Assembly: GCA_016938675.1 (NCBI GenBank)
Contig: JAFGUF010000012.1
Location: forward strand, 1-64,000
Length of the DNA: 64,000 nucleotides
DNA from: Clostridia bacterium
Lineage (GTDB): Bacteria > Bacillota > Clostridia > Christensenellales > UMGS416
Direction of reading: 5' to 3'
Made by a program: the position numbers and the translations under genes. The notes beneath the pieces are model-generated. The model was not told where the DNA came from. It ran no database searches and saw nothing but the letters and a program-made list of their open reading frames with translations. Positions 50,375-59,196 of the stretch are shown here, piece after piece. Within the stretch, counting starts at the first letter, position 1, and each line of letters begins with the position of its first letter.

Positions 50375-50650
50375 ATGGACAAAAGAGCAATAGTCACTGT
50401 AATAGGTGTGGACAAAGTGGGCATCATAGCACATGTCGGCAATGTTTTAAGCGCAGTTGACATAAATATACTGGACATCAGCCAGACTGTAATGCAGCAG
50501 TACTTCACTATGATAATGCTGGTTGACTACAGCCTTTGCAGCATGGACTTTAAGGACATAAAAGAGCATCTTAAAAGTGCAGGCAATGAGATAGGCATGA
50601 AAATCAATATACAGCGCGAGGCAATATTCGACGCCATGCATAAAATATAG
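50375..50650 (+). CDS. ACT-domain protein (UPF0237 type)
   Basis: A 91-residue protein with a single ACT domain: [47 protein letters not shown] (cited in part), then a [18 protein letters not shown] ending characteristic of UPF0237. ACT domains bind amino acids and regulate partner proteins. It is 13 bases before the UPF0210 gene, a pairing that is conserved in Firmicutes. GGAGG precedes the ATG. Confidence 0.93.
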   Translation: MDKRAIVTVIGVDKVGIIAHVGNVLSAVDINILDISQTVMQQYFTMIMLVDYSLCSMDFKDIKEHLKSAGNEIGMKINIQREAIFDAMHKI

Positions 50651-50663
50651 ACCGGAGAATACA

Positions 50664-52022
50664 ATGATCAACAAAGGCGAAATTCTATCCACAATACAAA
50701 TGATTGAAAATGAAAATCTGGATGTGCGCACCATAACCATGGGCATATCCCTGCTGGACTGTGTGGATACAGATATAAATAAATCCTGCGATAAAATTAT
50801 CAGTAAGATAACTTCATACGCAAAAAACCTAGTTAAAACGGGAGAAGAAATCGAGGCAGAGTTCGGCATACCCATTGTAAATAAGAGAATCTCTGTTACG
50901 CCCATTTCGCTGATTGCAGCGGCCAGCGGCGCGCAGAACTATACTCCCTACGCCAAGGCATTGGATTATGCAGCAAAGGCGGTAGGCGTCAACTTCCTTG
51001 GAGGCTTTTCAGCTCTGGTTGAGAAGGGCATGACACCCAATGACAGAATACTCATCAAAAGCATCCCGGAAGCCCTTAGCGAGACGGACGTGGTATGCTC
51101 CAGCGTAAACATCGGCAGCACAAAAGCCGGAATAAACATGGACGCCGTAAAAATGATGGGACAGATAGTAAAGCAAACAGCACAGCTGACAGCCGATAAA
51201 AACAGCATAGGGTGCGCCAAGCTTGTTGTCTTTGCCAATGCCGTGCAGGACAATCCTTTTATGGCAGGCGCATTCCACGGCGTAGGTGAAGGCGAATGCG
51301 TGATAAATGTCGGCGTATCCGGACCGGGCGTGGTGCATGCCGCCGTAAAAAGGCTGGGCGATGCATCATTTGATGAGCTTGCCGAAACCATCAAGAAAAC
51401 TGCTTTCAAGGTTACGCGAATAGGCCAGCTGGTTGCGCAGGAGGCGTCATCGAGGCTCGGCGTATCCTTCGGTATAGTGGATCTATCTCTCGCCCCTACT
51501 CCCGCTGTGGGCGACAGCGTAGCGCGCATACTGGAGGAAATGGGGCTATCCAACTGCGGCGGACACGGCACGACTGCAGCCCTTGCAATTCTCAATGATG
51601 CCGTTAAAAAAGGCGGCGTAATGGCGTCATCACATGTGGGAGGCTTAAGCGGCGCATTTATACCTGTCAGCGAGGACGAGGGCATGATAGCCGCCGTAAA
51701 CAGCGGTTCGCTATCTATCGACAAGCTGGAAGCTATGACCTGCGTGTGCTCCGTAGGTCTGGATATGATAGCCGTGCCGGGCAGCACAACAGCAGAAACT
51801 ATATCAGCCATAATTGCAGATGAGGCGGCAATCGGCATGGTAAACAGCAAGACAACAGCAGTGCGGATAATCCCCGTTGAGGGCAAAAATGTGGGCGACA
51901 GCGTGGAGTTCGGCGGGCTATTGGGCACAGCGCCAATCATGCCATGCAATATGGGAAACGCCGAGAAATTCATAAATCGCGCCGGCAGAATACCGGCCCC
52001 TATTCAATCACTAAAGAACTGA
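50664..52022 (+). CDS. UPF0210 (PFL/DUF711 family) protein
   Basis: A 452-residue protein of UPF0210: [60 protein letters not shown] (cited in part), [36 protein letters not shown] and a C-terminal [37 protein letters not shown] (cited in part). Solved members adopt a glycyl-radical-enzyme-like barrel without an obvious active radical loop; the role is unknown. Complete at the usual length of about 450. Coupled with the ACT-domain gene. Confidence 0.95.
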   Translation: MINKGEILSTIQMIENENLDVRTITMGISLLDCVDTDINKSCDKIISKITSYAKNLVKTGEEIEAEFGIPIVNKRISVTPISLIAAASGAQNYTPYAKALDYAAKAVGVNFLGGFSALVEKGMTPNDRILIKSIPEALSETDVVCSSVNIGSTKAGINMDAVKMMGQIVKQTAQLTADKNSIGCAKLVVFANAVQDNPFMAGAFHGVGEGECVINVGVSGPGVVHAAVKRLGDASFDELAETIKKTAFKVTRIGQLVAQEASSRLGVSFGIVDLSLAPTPAVGDSVARILEEMGLSNCGGHGTTAALAILNDAVKKGGVMASSHVGGLSGAFIPVSEDEGMIAAVNSGSLSIDKLEAMTCVCSVGLDMIAVPGSTTAETISAIIADEAAIGMVNSKTTAVRIIPVEGKNVGDSVEFGGLLGTAPIMPCNMGNAEKFINRAGRIPAPIQSLKN

Positions 52023-52161
52023 TTTTCTATAATTTGCACACGTACAACAGCATCACTATTTTTGCTTGAAATCTATTGATTTTTAGGTGTCTTTTTTATA
52101 CGGTTGTTTGTTGACATTTGCATTGCTGACTGTTATAATAATACAGCTTGATGCAAAATAC

Positions 52162-52253
52162 GGAGAAGTACCCAAGAGGCCGAAGGGGCTCCCCTGCTAA
52201 GGGAGTAGGACGGGGTAACTGTCGCGAGGGTTCAAATCCCTCCTTCTCCGCCA
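52162..52253 (+). tRNA. tRNA-Ser (GCT anticodon)
   Basis: Acceptor GGAGAAG pairs with CTTCTCC. Anticodon stem CTCCC/GGGAG holds the loop CTGCTAA with GCT at 52196-52198, reading AGC/AGU. A long variable arm between 52206 and 52230 is the class II feature of tRNA-Ser, the T arm is GAGGG/CCCTC, and CCA is encoded at 52251-52253. Three copies of its 3' end lie within the next 2.6 kb. Confidence 0.96.
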
Positions 52254-52254
52254 A

Positions 52255-52290
52255 AGCGATGTTTCTAAAAGAAACGTCGCTATTTTATTT
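52255..52290 (+). terminator. Terminator of tRNA-Ser
   Basis: AAGCGATGTTTCT and AGAAACGTCGCT pair with one G:T around AAA, and ATTTTATTTTT follows. Confidence 0.88.
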
Positions 52291-52297
52291 TTACACG

Positions 52298-52413
52298 CGA
52301 TAGCCCAGCGATAGTTGATTAGGAAACGAAGTTCTCCGGTCTTGCGAAGCAAAAAATCAACAAATAGCGGTGCAAGTATATAAAAGTGTTTAAATATTAA
52401 TCCGCCCTTCTCC
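52298..52413. repeat. tRNA-Ser-linked repeat unit A
   Basis: A 70-base core starting CGATAGCCCAGCGATAG and containing TCTCCGGTCTTGCGAAGCAA ends at 52367. After 31 bases, AATCCGCCCTTCTCC (52399-52413) matches 13 of 15 bases of the tRNA-Ser 3' end. Unit B has the same core, spacing and tRNA-like end. Confidence 0.85.
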
Positions 52414-52451
52414 ATCAAACAAAAAGGCTTAATTATCAATTCCGATATACT

Positions 52452-52685
52452 TTATATCAAGATTGACAATAAGTCTTCGCTCATATCATTAATATATTTG
52501 TAAGCATCGTAAACGCCTTGGTTATAGAACTCCGGCGCTAATTCTTTCACAACAAAATTCAGAATTAGGTTTGCAGCCAAATCCCCTATTTCTTCATCTC
52601 GTTCTTCTAAAAAATACTGCTTAATTACTAAAATCATTTCTGCTTTCTTTTCTTTCGATAATGTAATTCTTTCTTTACTTCTCAT
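52452..52685 (-). CDS. DUF2164 family small protein
   Basis: A 77-residue protein with the DUF2164 pattern: ITLSKEKKAEMILVIKQYFLEERDEEIGDLAANLILNFVVKELAPEFYNQGVYDAYKYIND (cited in part). It is all-helical, acidic and uncharacterised, common in Firmicutes. It lies between tRNA-Ser-linked repeat units A and B, so it may be cargo of a former integrative element. It appears complete. Confidence 0.9.
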   Translation of the reverse strand: MRSKERITLSKEKKAEMILVIKQYFLEERDEEIGDLAANLILNFVVKELAPEFYNQGVYDAYKYINDMSEDLLSILI

Positions 52686-52878
52686 GGAACACCTCTTAAA
52701 TAATGATAAAAAGTATTATATCATAGCTAATACGCCAATTCTACTTACGCATTAAGCACAAATAGACCGTTGTATTGAGCCGGGAGTCTTTTTTATTACC
52801 TCCAAATAGTGTAAGTTCTAATACCCTCACTCCACCAGAAAGATGTTTCATTTGAACATCTCAATTATATATCCCACT

Positions 52879-52995
52879 CGATAGCTCAGCGATAGTTGAT
52901 AAGGAAACGAAGCTCTCCGGTCTTGCGAAGCAAGGAATAAACAAATAGTAACGCATTTTCAAAAAAGTATTGCGGTATTAATCCCTCCTTCTCCG
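52879..52995. repeat. tRNA-Ser-linked repeat unit B
   Basis: The 70-base core at 52879-52948 differs from unit A by only a few bases, and after 31 bases AATCCCTCCTTCTCCG (52980-52995) is identical over 16 bases to the tRNA-Ser 3' end. The remaining 52686-53206 sequence holds one hairpin and no gene. Confidence 0.88.
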
Positions 52996-53040
52996 GCATA
53001 TTCGCCGTATATTAACATGATCAATTATATGTGTAGAACA

Positions 53041-53070
53041 AAGAACGCCTCCCAGATGTGAGACGTTCTT
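53041..53070 (-). terminator. Hairpin downstream of the esterase gene
   Basis: AAGAACGCCTC pairs with GAGACGTTCTT (one mismatch) around an 8-base loop. It lies about 135 bases after the esterase stop on the minus strand, followed there by TTTG. A terminator role is plausible but the T run is short. Confidence 0.5.
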
Positions 53071-53206
53071 CTATTATTAATATAACTTTTTTATCATACT
53101 ATCCAAGGTCATATTTGTATTGGTTTTTTTCTCCAGTGTCCTCTTGAATTTATGAGCAAAGTTTTTTATCCAAAATCATTGCCTGTCAATAATCCTGCTT
53201 TTCCAA

Positions 53207-54622
53207 TCAATTTCTTTCTTGCATAGAAAGCCACTCAAAAAGGGTAGTTTCTTTCCCGTCAATTGTCAAAACACATTCGTTATTTAGGGCATATATCCAA
53301 GAAAAGTGGCCCAAGTACTCATAAGGTGTTCCGTCGCTGTTGGTGTATAGGCCTGAGGTGTCCACAACTTTGTCCAGTCTACTATAGTGGACATTTTGTC
53401 CCCCCGCTTCTACCAGACGTCTATAAAATTCATTGGAAAAATCATCAATTAATTGTGGGCTCCCGTCCGCTTTCTGATACACAATATATACATTATTTTT
53501 GCGATCAAATTCGCCTCTCGCAATTGGAAATGTTGCGTCGGTGAGTGCATGAACAATCCAAATCGGCATATCCTTTATAGCCTCAATTCTCTGCTGATAC
53601 ATCCATCCTTTTTTATATGCTGCACAAATTGGAAAACCAGCAGCAAAATAGTCAGTGTAGTTGATCAGCATATTTATTGTCATAAACCCACCAGCTGAGC
53701 AACCTCCGACGATAATTTTGTTTCCATCAACAAAAGAATTATCGACAACAAATTTATCAATCAATGCCTTTAGTGCTTCGGTATAATAGGATTCACCAGC
53801 AGGACTAAAGCCGTACTCTCCCGAGCCATTTGTATCCACCCACATGGTCGGAACTTGTGGCACAAGTACGTATGCACCAGTGTCTCCAAAGTATGATTGG
53901 CAGGTTTCTGTGGCAAGGTTTACGACCTTGTTTGCCATCAGCGGAACTGTGGTGTCGGTGCCACCTTCACCACCACCATGTAACCAAACTATTAATGGCA
54001 CACTGCCTTCGCTTGCCAAAGAAGTATCTGGACTATAATACGCATATGTCATATCTACGTCCCCAAAACTAAACTTTTGGTTGTTCACAAAATCATCTGC
54101 TATTATCTTTATGTCGCCTGCTTTTTCTGCTTCTCCTGTTTTACTAAAAGTTAAAGTTTTTCCGTCTGACGATGATATAGTTTTTGAATAAGCGAGTGAG
54201 ATTATGTAGCCGGTTTCGACAACTTCATTAAGGAATTTTGAAGTATTGTAGTTATACGGTGAGCTTTCAATTACAGTTGGGCCAACTGCCATTTCGATTG
54301 CAATGCAATTCCCTGTTATTGTTGGGTTGCCTTGGCTGTCACAAAGATAAGTCTTTGTTATTGTACGCTTGGCAGTTATTGATTTTTTTTTATTGTTTTC
54401 TACATATGTGCGAACTGATTTTACTTTAAAGGTAGAATTATCAAAACTGGCAGCGTCTATTTCTGTGTCAAAACAAAGTATTATCTTATCTATCGCGGCA
54501 CCCCAATCATATGCTCTGGTCACAGTTATATAATGCACCTCTATGTTTTTCGCCTGCCAGCAACTAGGAATGCTGGTTAAAATGATGGTCAGGATTATTA
54601 TTGCAAGAAACAGCTTTTTCAT
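53207..54622 (-). CDS. Secreted lipoprotein esterase (PHB-depolymerase-like alpha/beta hydrolase)
   Basis: A 471-residue lipoprotein with signal MKKLFLAIIILTIILTSIPSC (lipobox, Cys21; cited with its last residues in mind). Residues 30-180 form an Ig-like beta domain. The hydrolase follows: LIVWLHGGGEGGTDTT (oxyanion), GGCSAGGFMTINM near 325-337 (nucleophile Ser in GxSxGG), WIVHALTDATFP (acid) and GHFSWIYALNNE (catalytic His). It matches extracellular PHB-depolymerase or feruloyl-esterase-like enzymes with an N-terminal Ig domain. The gene is A+T-rich and lies between repeat units B and C, so acquired cargo is likely. Confidence 0.88.
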   Translation of the reverse strand: MKKLFLAIIILTIILTSIPSCWQAKNIEVHYITVTRAYDWGAAIDKIILCFDTEIDAASFDNSTFKVKSVRTYVENNKKKSITAKRTITKTYLCDSQGNPTITGNCIAIEMAVGPTVIESSPYNYNTSKFLNEVVETGYIISLAYSKTISSSDGKTLTFSKTGEAEKAGDIKIIADDFVNNQKFSFGDVDMTYAYYSPDTSLASEGSVPLIVWLHGGGEGGTDTTVPLMANKVVNLATETCQSYFGDTGAYVLVPQVPTMWVDTNGSGEYGFSPAGESYYTEALKALIDKFVVDNSFVDGNKIIVGGCSAGGFMTINMLINYTDYFAAGFPICAAYKKGWMYQQRIEAIKDMPIWIVHALTDATFPIARGEFDRKNNVYIVYQKADGSPQLIDDFSNEFYRRLVEAGGQNVHYSRLDKVVDTSGLYTNSDGTPYEYLGHFSWIYALNNECVLTIDGKETTLFEWLSMQERN

Positions 54623-54771
54623 AATTCACCTCAGAACAAGATACTTGTATACAAAAGATGCTTAATTACCAATATAGTACCATGTGCATTATTACCGGTC
54701 AACATTTTGAGGCTAAAGCTGCTTAATTCATATATAAAATTCCATAAGCTAAATATTCTTATTTTAGTATT

Positions 54772-54845
54772 GCTCCGATTTTGCGAAGCAAAAAATCAAC
54801 AAATAGCGGTATAAGTAAAAGCTTTGATATTAATCACTTTCTCTG
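54772..54845. repeat. tRNA-Ser-linked repeat unit C (truncated)
   Basis: GCTCCGATTTTGCGAAGCAAAAAATCAACAAATAGCGG matches the second half of the core of units A and B (cited in full length only by position 54772-54809), then AATCACTTTCTCTG (54832-54845) is a decayed tRNA-Ser 3' end. The first half of the core is missing. The 54623-54939 gap otherwise holds only the terminator below. Confidence 0.75.
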
Positions 54846-54880
54846 CAAAAAAAGAAAACAGCCCATTTGAACTGTTTTCT
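54846..54880 (-). terminator. Terminator of the DUF2892 gene
   Basis: On the minus strand AGAAAACAG pairs with CTGTTTTCT and seven T follow, about 60 bases after the DUF2892 stop. Confidence 0.88.
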
Positions 54881-54939
54881 CGAAATTACAGGAATCGCCA
54901 TCTAAATTTGAACACCTGTTATATATTTAGAGGCTGCGC

Positions 54940-55134
54940 CTAATTTTCTTTCTTAGTATTGATTTTCAGAAGCGAATAAAGAGGACATACTCCGAAAATT
55001 CCTGTTAACAAAGGAATAAGTCCTAGCAGTCCGATCCACCGTAAACCACCCTGTAAAATAAATACCAGGCTTAATACTGCTACACCAAGTACTATTCGAA
55101 TCCATTTATCAGTCTTGCCTACATTCTTTTTCAT
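54940..55134 (-). CDS. DUF2892 (YgaP transmembrane-like) protein
   Basis: A 64-residue protein with two helices: MKKNVGKTDKWIRIVLGVAV, then the G-L-I-P-L-L-T-G-I-F-G-V-C-P-L-Y stretch that defines DUF2892 (YgaP-like inner-membrane domain). The rhodanese part of YgaP is absent, as in most short members. The C-P near the end of TM2 is the conserved family Cys. AAAGGAG precedes the ATG. It may handle sulfur or cyanide-type species, but this is not established. Confidence 0.92.
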   Translation of the reverse strand: MKKNVGKTDKWIRIVLGVAVLSLVFILQGGLRWIGLLGLIPLLTGIFGVCPLYSLLKINTKKEN

Positions 55135-55620
55135 ATCATAATACTCCTTTCAAGAGTCGTTTCATTTGATAATTACTTATTAATTTATGCTTATAATAAC
55201 GTGATTGTCTGTTTTTATCAGTGATATAATCACAAAAGTATTATAATCCTTTTGCTCACTACTTTTTTATGATCAGGCACTTACTTAATGGCACACTTGA
55301 CAACAAGTTCAGCAGAAGCATACGCTAAAGAGCCGTTCAAAACTTCCGTACCTTATTTGCAGGAAACATAATTCTATGAATCCATATTCAAAAACTTAAA
55401 ATGTGCATTTTTCGCAGACGAAGTTGTTAATTCTAAAAATACCTTCTACGGAAAGCAGCGATTATATGAGAAAAGTCAGCAAACGACAATATTCTTCTAT
55501 TTCACTATTTATATGTGACAACAAAAGACATTGCTATGATTTATCAATAGTGCTAAAATTCTAATTAAATAATATTTTGGTATATTCTGTTTGTTTTTGG
55601 CTAGGCATAGGAGGTGCATC
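55135..55620. other. 486-base intergenic stretch without a supported gene
   Basis: The region is A+T-rich. All frames are broken, apart from short runs such as an ATG-led 27-codon frame near 55289. GTGATT/AATCAC at 55201-55233 is a loose inverted repeat. It might be a decayed gene, but I cannot identify any. Confidence 0.4.
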
Positions 55621-56214
55621 ATGGAGAAAAAGGGCTGTTTGTATTGGGCTACAATCGGTTGGGTTATTTGGCTTTTTAAAGCACTATTCTATTCGCTTCC
55701 CGTTTTTCTTATTCGAAAAGTTGAAGAGTATCTTGCCAAAAAAGTAAAAACTGTAGATAGCACTATGCATAAACAGGTGAAAATTTCGGTTATTCTAGGA
55801 TATATACTCATTTGGTGCATTCTTTTGCTTTCGGGCTCTGGCAATGAAGATGCTGCGACAAATAATACTCAAATAGATAGGTTTCCTGCATCCGAAACTT
55901 TTCAGTCCGACGATGCGACGGAAACAGAACCAATTGAAACCATCCATTTGGAAACTGTATCAAATTTAAGGTCGCTGCCCACAGCGGTAGAGAGCAATAT
56001 AGAAGAAACTCCATCATATATACCAGAAGCCGAAGCAACAGAATTGATCATCACAAGCACACCTACTCCATATGAATATATTGTCTATATTACTGACACC
56101 GGGAAAAAATATCATAGGCTGGGCTGCAGATATCTAGATGACAGCTGTCACAGCATTACATTAGCTGATGCAGAAAAACTAGGCTATGAGCCCTGCAAAG
56201 TATGTAATCCGTAG
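55621..56214 (+). CDS. Membrane protein with C-terminal Ada-like metal-binding motif
   Basis: A 197-residue protein with two N-terminal helices (about 8-30 and 50-66), an acidic Ser/Thr-rich linker (70-150), and a C-terminal domain YITDTGKKYHRLGCRYLDDSCHSITLADAEKLGYEPCKVC (cited in part). The C-x-Y-L and P-C-x-V-C-x-P spacing is that of the Ada-type or zinc-ribbon-like module found on bacterial surface proteins. It probably binds zinc outside the membrane. The ATG at 55621 has AGGAGGTG 4 bases before it; the longer frame to 55591 does not. Confidence 0.85.
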   Translation: MEKKGCLYWATIGWVIWLFKALFYSLPVFLIRKVEEYLAKKVKTVDSTMHKQVKISVILGYILIWCILLLSGSGNEDAATNNTQIDRFPASETFQSDDATETEPIETIHLETVSNLRSLPTAVESNIEETPSYIPEAEATELIITSTPTPYEYIVYITDTGKKYHRLGCRYLDDSCHSITLADAEKLGYEPCKVCNP

Positions 56215-56247
56215 TTAATGAATACATTTATTCCATAAGCAAAGGGT

Positions 56248-57072
56248 TTACTGAGTTAATTTCTGATTTCTACACAACCCATTCAGCTCATTGCATAGCT
56301 TTGTATATTCATCATATGAAGTAATCAGCCCTTCTTCGTGTGCGCCCTCTTTGATTACGCTTAATAATCTTTCACCACACAATTCAGGCTTTGTTGCAAA
56401 CGTACTGATGTATATCAATGATCTCTTCATGCTGGGGAAGTACGTTTCGTTAAGTGCATACAAAGCCATCAGAAAATGCTCAATCGCCTTTTCCAATACA
56501 TGATGGTAGAAAACAATATCTCCTCGGCTTACTGACCTTTCAAAGTCCTCTGCGTCGAGCATTCCTTCAGTATGGTATGCGACCATTTGCTCCTTTAATT
56601 TTTCAGGATAGATTGCCAGCTGCTTTTTAATATTATCCAGAAAGCCATTATCATAAAAGATATTGATGTTGCTTAGCATCGCTATTCTGCCTATCGGAAA
56701 ATAATCATCGCTGGTTTTCCATAAGTACTTGCCTGCAAGTATATCCTGCATGTTTTTAATAACATCTTCCTTGCGAAAGTACATCATCCACGTGTCGATG
56801 CCCTCAATAGTGCAATAGTCGCAAATGCCCCATGCCTCACTGTCAAAGTAGTCACACTTTATGTCTTTTAGGCTGCTGCTCAGTGACTTAAGCTTTTCTT
56901 CTCTGCCTTGTGTTTTTGGGATTTCATCACAATAAATGAAAATATCAAAGTCACCTTTTCCCGCCGTAGGCAGCGGATGCAATTCTCCGCTTATTCCGAT
57001 AGAAGAAACCTCTTGAATACCAGATATTTTTTCAATAAGCTCATTAAGGGATTTTTCAATTTTAGTCTTCAC
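56248..57072 (-). CDS. Nucleotidyltransferase-fold protein
   Basis: A 274-residue protein. ISGIQEVSSIGISGELHPLPTAGKGDFDIFIYCDEIP (cited in part) places the G-D-x-D-x-F catalytic motif of the polymerase-beta superfamily near residues 44-50. The rest is helical with DYFDSEAWGICDYCTIEGIDTWMMYF and a C-terminal HEPN-like bundle (HHVLEKAIEHFLMALYALNETYFP, LIYISTFATKPE). It resembles DUF4037-type or aminoglycoside-type nucleotidyltransferases. The GTG at 57072 has GGAG 7 bases upstream and removes a non-coding-looking extension. Minimal NT plus helical-bundle pairs often act as toxins or resistance enzymes; the role here is open. Confidence 0.82.
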   Translation of the reverse strand: MKTKIEKSLNELIEKISGIQEVSSIGISGELHPLPTAGKGDFDIFIYCDEIPKTQGREEKLKSLSSSLKDIKCDYFDSEAWGICDYCTIEGIDTWMMYFRKEDVIKNMQDILAGKYLWKTSDDYFPIGRIAMLSNINIFYDNGFLDNIKKQLAIYPEKLKEQMVAYHTEGMLDAEDFERSVSRGDIVFYHHVLEKAIEHFLMALYALNETYFPSMKRSLIYISTFATKPELCGERLLSVIKEGAHEEGLITSYDEYTKLCNELNGLCRNQKLTQ

Positions 57073-57124
57073 TTTTATTCTCCGTTTACGTTTTTTATTA
57101 TTTTTATCTGATATAACTATCCTT

Positions 57125-57358
57125 CTACACAAAAACACACCAGCGCACACCGTATTTTTCTATCCGAACCAGTATCATCAGGCTAGTATCGCGTTTACTT
57201 AATGGATATATCATTTCTTCATCATTGACCTTTTCATATTGGGTACCTCTATCCGTATTCTTTTCATCAATATACCATATATCAAAAGCATTGTCAGTTG
57301 TAAATATTGTATCAATCCAAAACGCTGGCATTTCTTCACTATACATTGCAAAATCCAA
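57125..57358 (-). CDS. Possible small hypothetical protein
   Basis: A 77-codon frame beginning MDFAMYSEEMPAFWIDTIFT. It is rich in acidic and aromatic residues and reads like protein, but there is no clear ribosome-binding site and no family match. It lies between the nucleotidyltransferase and glycosyltransferase genes. It could be a gene remnant. Confidence 0.4.
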   Translation of the reverse strand: MDFAMYSEEMPAFWIDTIFTTDNAFDIWYIDEKNTDRGTQYEKVNDEEMIYPLSKRDTSLMILVRIEKYGVRWCVFV

Positions 57359-57423
57359 AATTTACTGCTATTATTATAACTTATAAATAAAAAAAATGTA
57401 TAATTTAGAGGGAGAAATTAAAG

Positions 57424-58908
57424 ATGGAACAAAAGACCAACCGCAGCTTTATCATTATCTGGAGCATCATAATGATAATAGGCACAACCATGATGTTCAT
57501 CGGCATTGCCCACGAAAGCCTATGGTTCGACGAATCCTACACCGCAGCGCTGATGAACCACTCACTGAAAGACATCATTGAGATAACCAGCACAGACAGC
57601 CACCCGCCGCTATACTACCTGCTGCTCCGCGTATTCAGCGCAGTATTTGGCCGCTCCGTCTTTGCTTTAAGGGCATTCTCCGTTCTAGGCACGGCAGCTC
57701 TCGCCTCCCTAGGCATAGGCCCTGTGCGCCGCATCTTCGGCAACCGCTACGCCCTAGTATATTCATTCCTGATTTTCGCACTGCCGATTTCCTTTTCCAT
57801 GTCGCAGGAGGCGCGCATGTATACCTGGTCTGCGTTCTTCGTTGCAGGCAGCGCACTGATGGGCTACTTAGCATACCTAGAGAACAAAAAAAAGGACTGG
57901 ATAGTCTTCGGGCTTTTTTCAATAGCCGCCGCCTACACGCATTATTATGCCCTGCTCGCCGCCGTAATCATCTGTGGGCTGCTGCTTGTATATATGCTTG
58001 CAGGCAAGAAAAAAATCGCCCCCTACCTTATAACAGGCGGTGCATTGATAGCTGCTTACCTGCCCTGGCTTTTTAAGCTGTCTCAGCAGGTGAAGAGAGT
58101 CTCTGGCGATTTCTGGATTCCACCCGTTACAGGCGAGGTCATAAAGAAAACGCTGGTTTACCCTTTCAGCAATAAATTCAGCTACTACTGGTCAGCTAGG
58201 CTTACGGATTATTCTTTCTATCTTGCCGTTGCCTTAATAGTTTTCAGCATAATTTACATGATAATAAAGAAGGATTCCAAAGGAAAAATGGCTATTTTTG
58301 CATTATCAGGCTATGCTCTTACGCTGCTTGCGGGCATCATTGCATCCTATGTAATACGCCCTGTTTTGGTTGAACGCTATATTATGCCGGTTTTCGGGCT
58401 CTTCGTTCTGGCACTGGCCTACGGCATAGGCAGCATGAAAAGGAAAGCAGCCGTCATAATAGGCTGTGCAGTTGTGCTGCTGATTGGCATTCCTCAGATA
58501 AAATATAATATGGAAAATCGTTTCAATGGCCCTATGACAGAGGCTGAGGAATATCTGGAAACACGTGTGCAGCCCGGCGATGTTTTCATACATACGGATG
58601 AGCATACCCTGGGCACTTTCTGCTATTATTTCCCCGACAATGTTCACTACTATTATCAAAAGGACGGCGTAGGCGGATATAGCAACTACGATGCTTTTCT
58701 GCCCCAGTGCGTCATTATTGAATCTCTTGATGAAGTTGACTGCGATAGTACCCTGTGGATAATTCAGCGCAACGGAGGCGCCGATACAAGGTCTATGAGC
58801 GGCTGGCTAAACTCAAAGCAGATTGTGTATAGCGGCGCACCCAAAAGCTTCAAAGTCGATCCGTCATGGTATTCGTTTATGGTTCACCCGATGGCGTTGA
58901 CTGATTGA
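57424..58908 (+). CDS. GT-C membrane glycosyltransferase (GT39/PMT-like)
   Basis: A 494-residue protein with about 10 to 12 helices and the GT-C pattern: HESLWFDESYTAALM (metal/donor-binding Asp-Glu loop 1), STDSHPPLYYLLLRVF, SQEARMYTWSAFFVAG and a large extracytoplasmic C-terminal part with YLETRVQPGDVFIHT. It likely transfers a sugar from a polyprenyl-phosphate carrier to an outside acceptor. GGGAG lies before the ATG. It is a single gene in a mostly accessory stretch. Confidence 0.9.
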   Translation: MEQKTNRSFIIIWSIIMIIGTTMMFIGIAHESLWFDESYTAALMNHSLKDIIEITSTDSHPPLYYLLLRVFSAVFGRSVFALRAFSVLGTAALASLGIGPVRRIFGNRYALVYSFLIFALPISFSMSQEARMYTWSAFFVAGSALMGYLAYLENKKKDWIVFGLFSIAAAYTHYYALLAAVIICGLLLVYMLAGKKKIAPYLITGGALIAAYLPWLFKLSQQVKRVSGDFWIPPVTGEVIKKTLVYPFSNKFSYYWSARLTDYSFYLAVALIVFSIIYMIIKKDSKGKMAIFALSGYALTLLAGIIASYVIRPVLVERYIMPVFGLFVLALAYGIGSMKRKAAVIIGCAVVLLIGIPQIKYNMENRFNGPMTEAEEYLETRVQPGDVFIHTDEHTLGTFCYYFPDNVHYYYQKDGVGGYSNYDAFLPQCVIIESLDEVDCDSTLWIIQRNGGADTRSMSGWLNSKQIVYSGAPKSFKVDPSWYSFMVHPMALTD

Positions 58909-58924
58909 AAAATAATTTAATTTT

Positions 58925-59188
58925 CTATTTATTTGTATAATAAGTTGAGCAGGAAGATACTGAATAATTTTCTATATTGTATATCTTCCTCTCACCTTTT
59001 TTCAGTAAATTAAAGATTTCTTCTGTAGATTCAATATCATACGAATAAAAAATATTACTCTTATTTATATCAACTTTTAGTTTTTTAAGAACCCTGCCTA
59101 CAGTTTTGCCGTCATCTAAAAAAATAGAGTTACCTTTTTCAAAGTAATCATTTTCTGTTGTTAAGTTAAATACAAAAAGTTTGTTCAT
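58925..59188 (-). CDS. Small hypothetical protein downstream of the Ntn hydrolase
   Basis: An 87-residue acidic protein (MNKLFVFNLTTENDYFEKGN at the start; SIFLDDGKTVGRVLKKLK and STEEIFNLLKKGERK further on). No family is recognised. GGGGGA precedes the ATG, which lies 8 bases after the proteasome-like gene stop, so the two are probably cotranscribed and may work together. More A+T-rich than the gene upstream. Confidence 0.7.
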   Translation of the reverse strand: MNKLFVFNLTTENDYFEKGNSIFLDDGKTVGRVLKKLKVDINKSNIFYSYDIESTEEIFNLLKKGERKIYNIENYSVSSCSTYYTNK

Positions 59189-59196
59189 ATTCCCCC

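Noticed and set aside
50966-51973. Long 335-codon minus-strand frame inside the UPF0210 gene
   Set aside because: It is the antisense shadow of a conserved gene; the product is Ser/Pro/Thr-rich without any motif.
52298-54845. Three repeat units considered as a CRISPR array
   Set aside because: Units are over 70 bases, spaced 0.5-1.9 kb apart with genes between them, and no cas gene is present.
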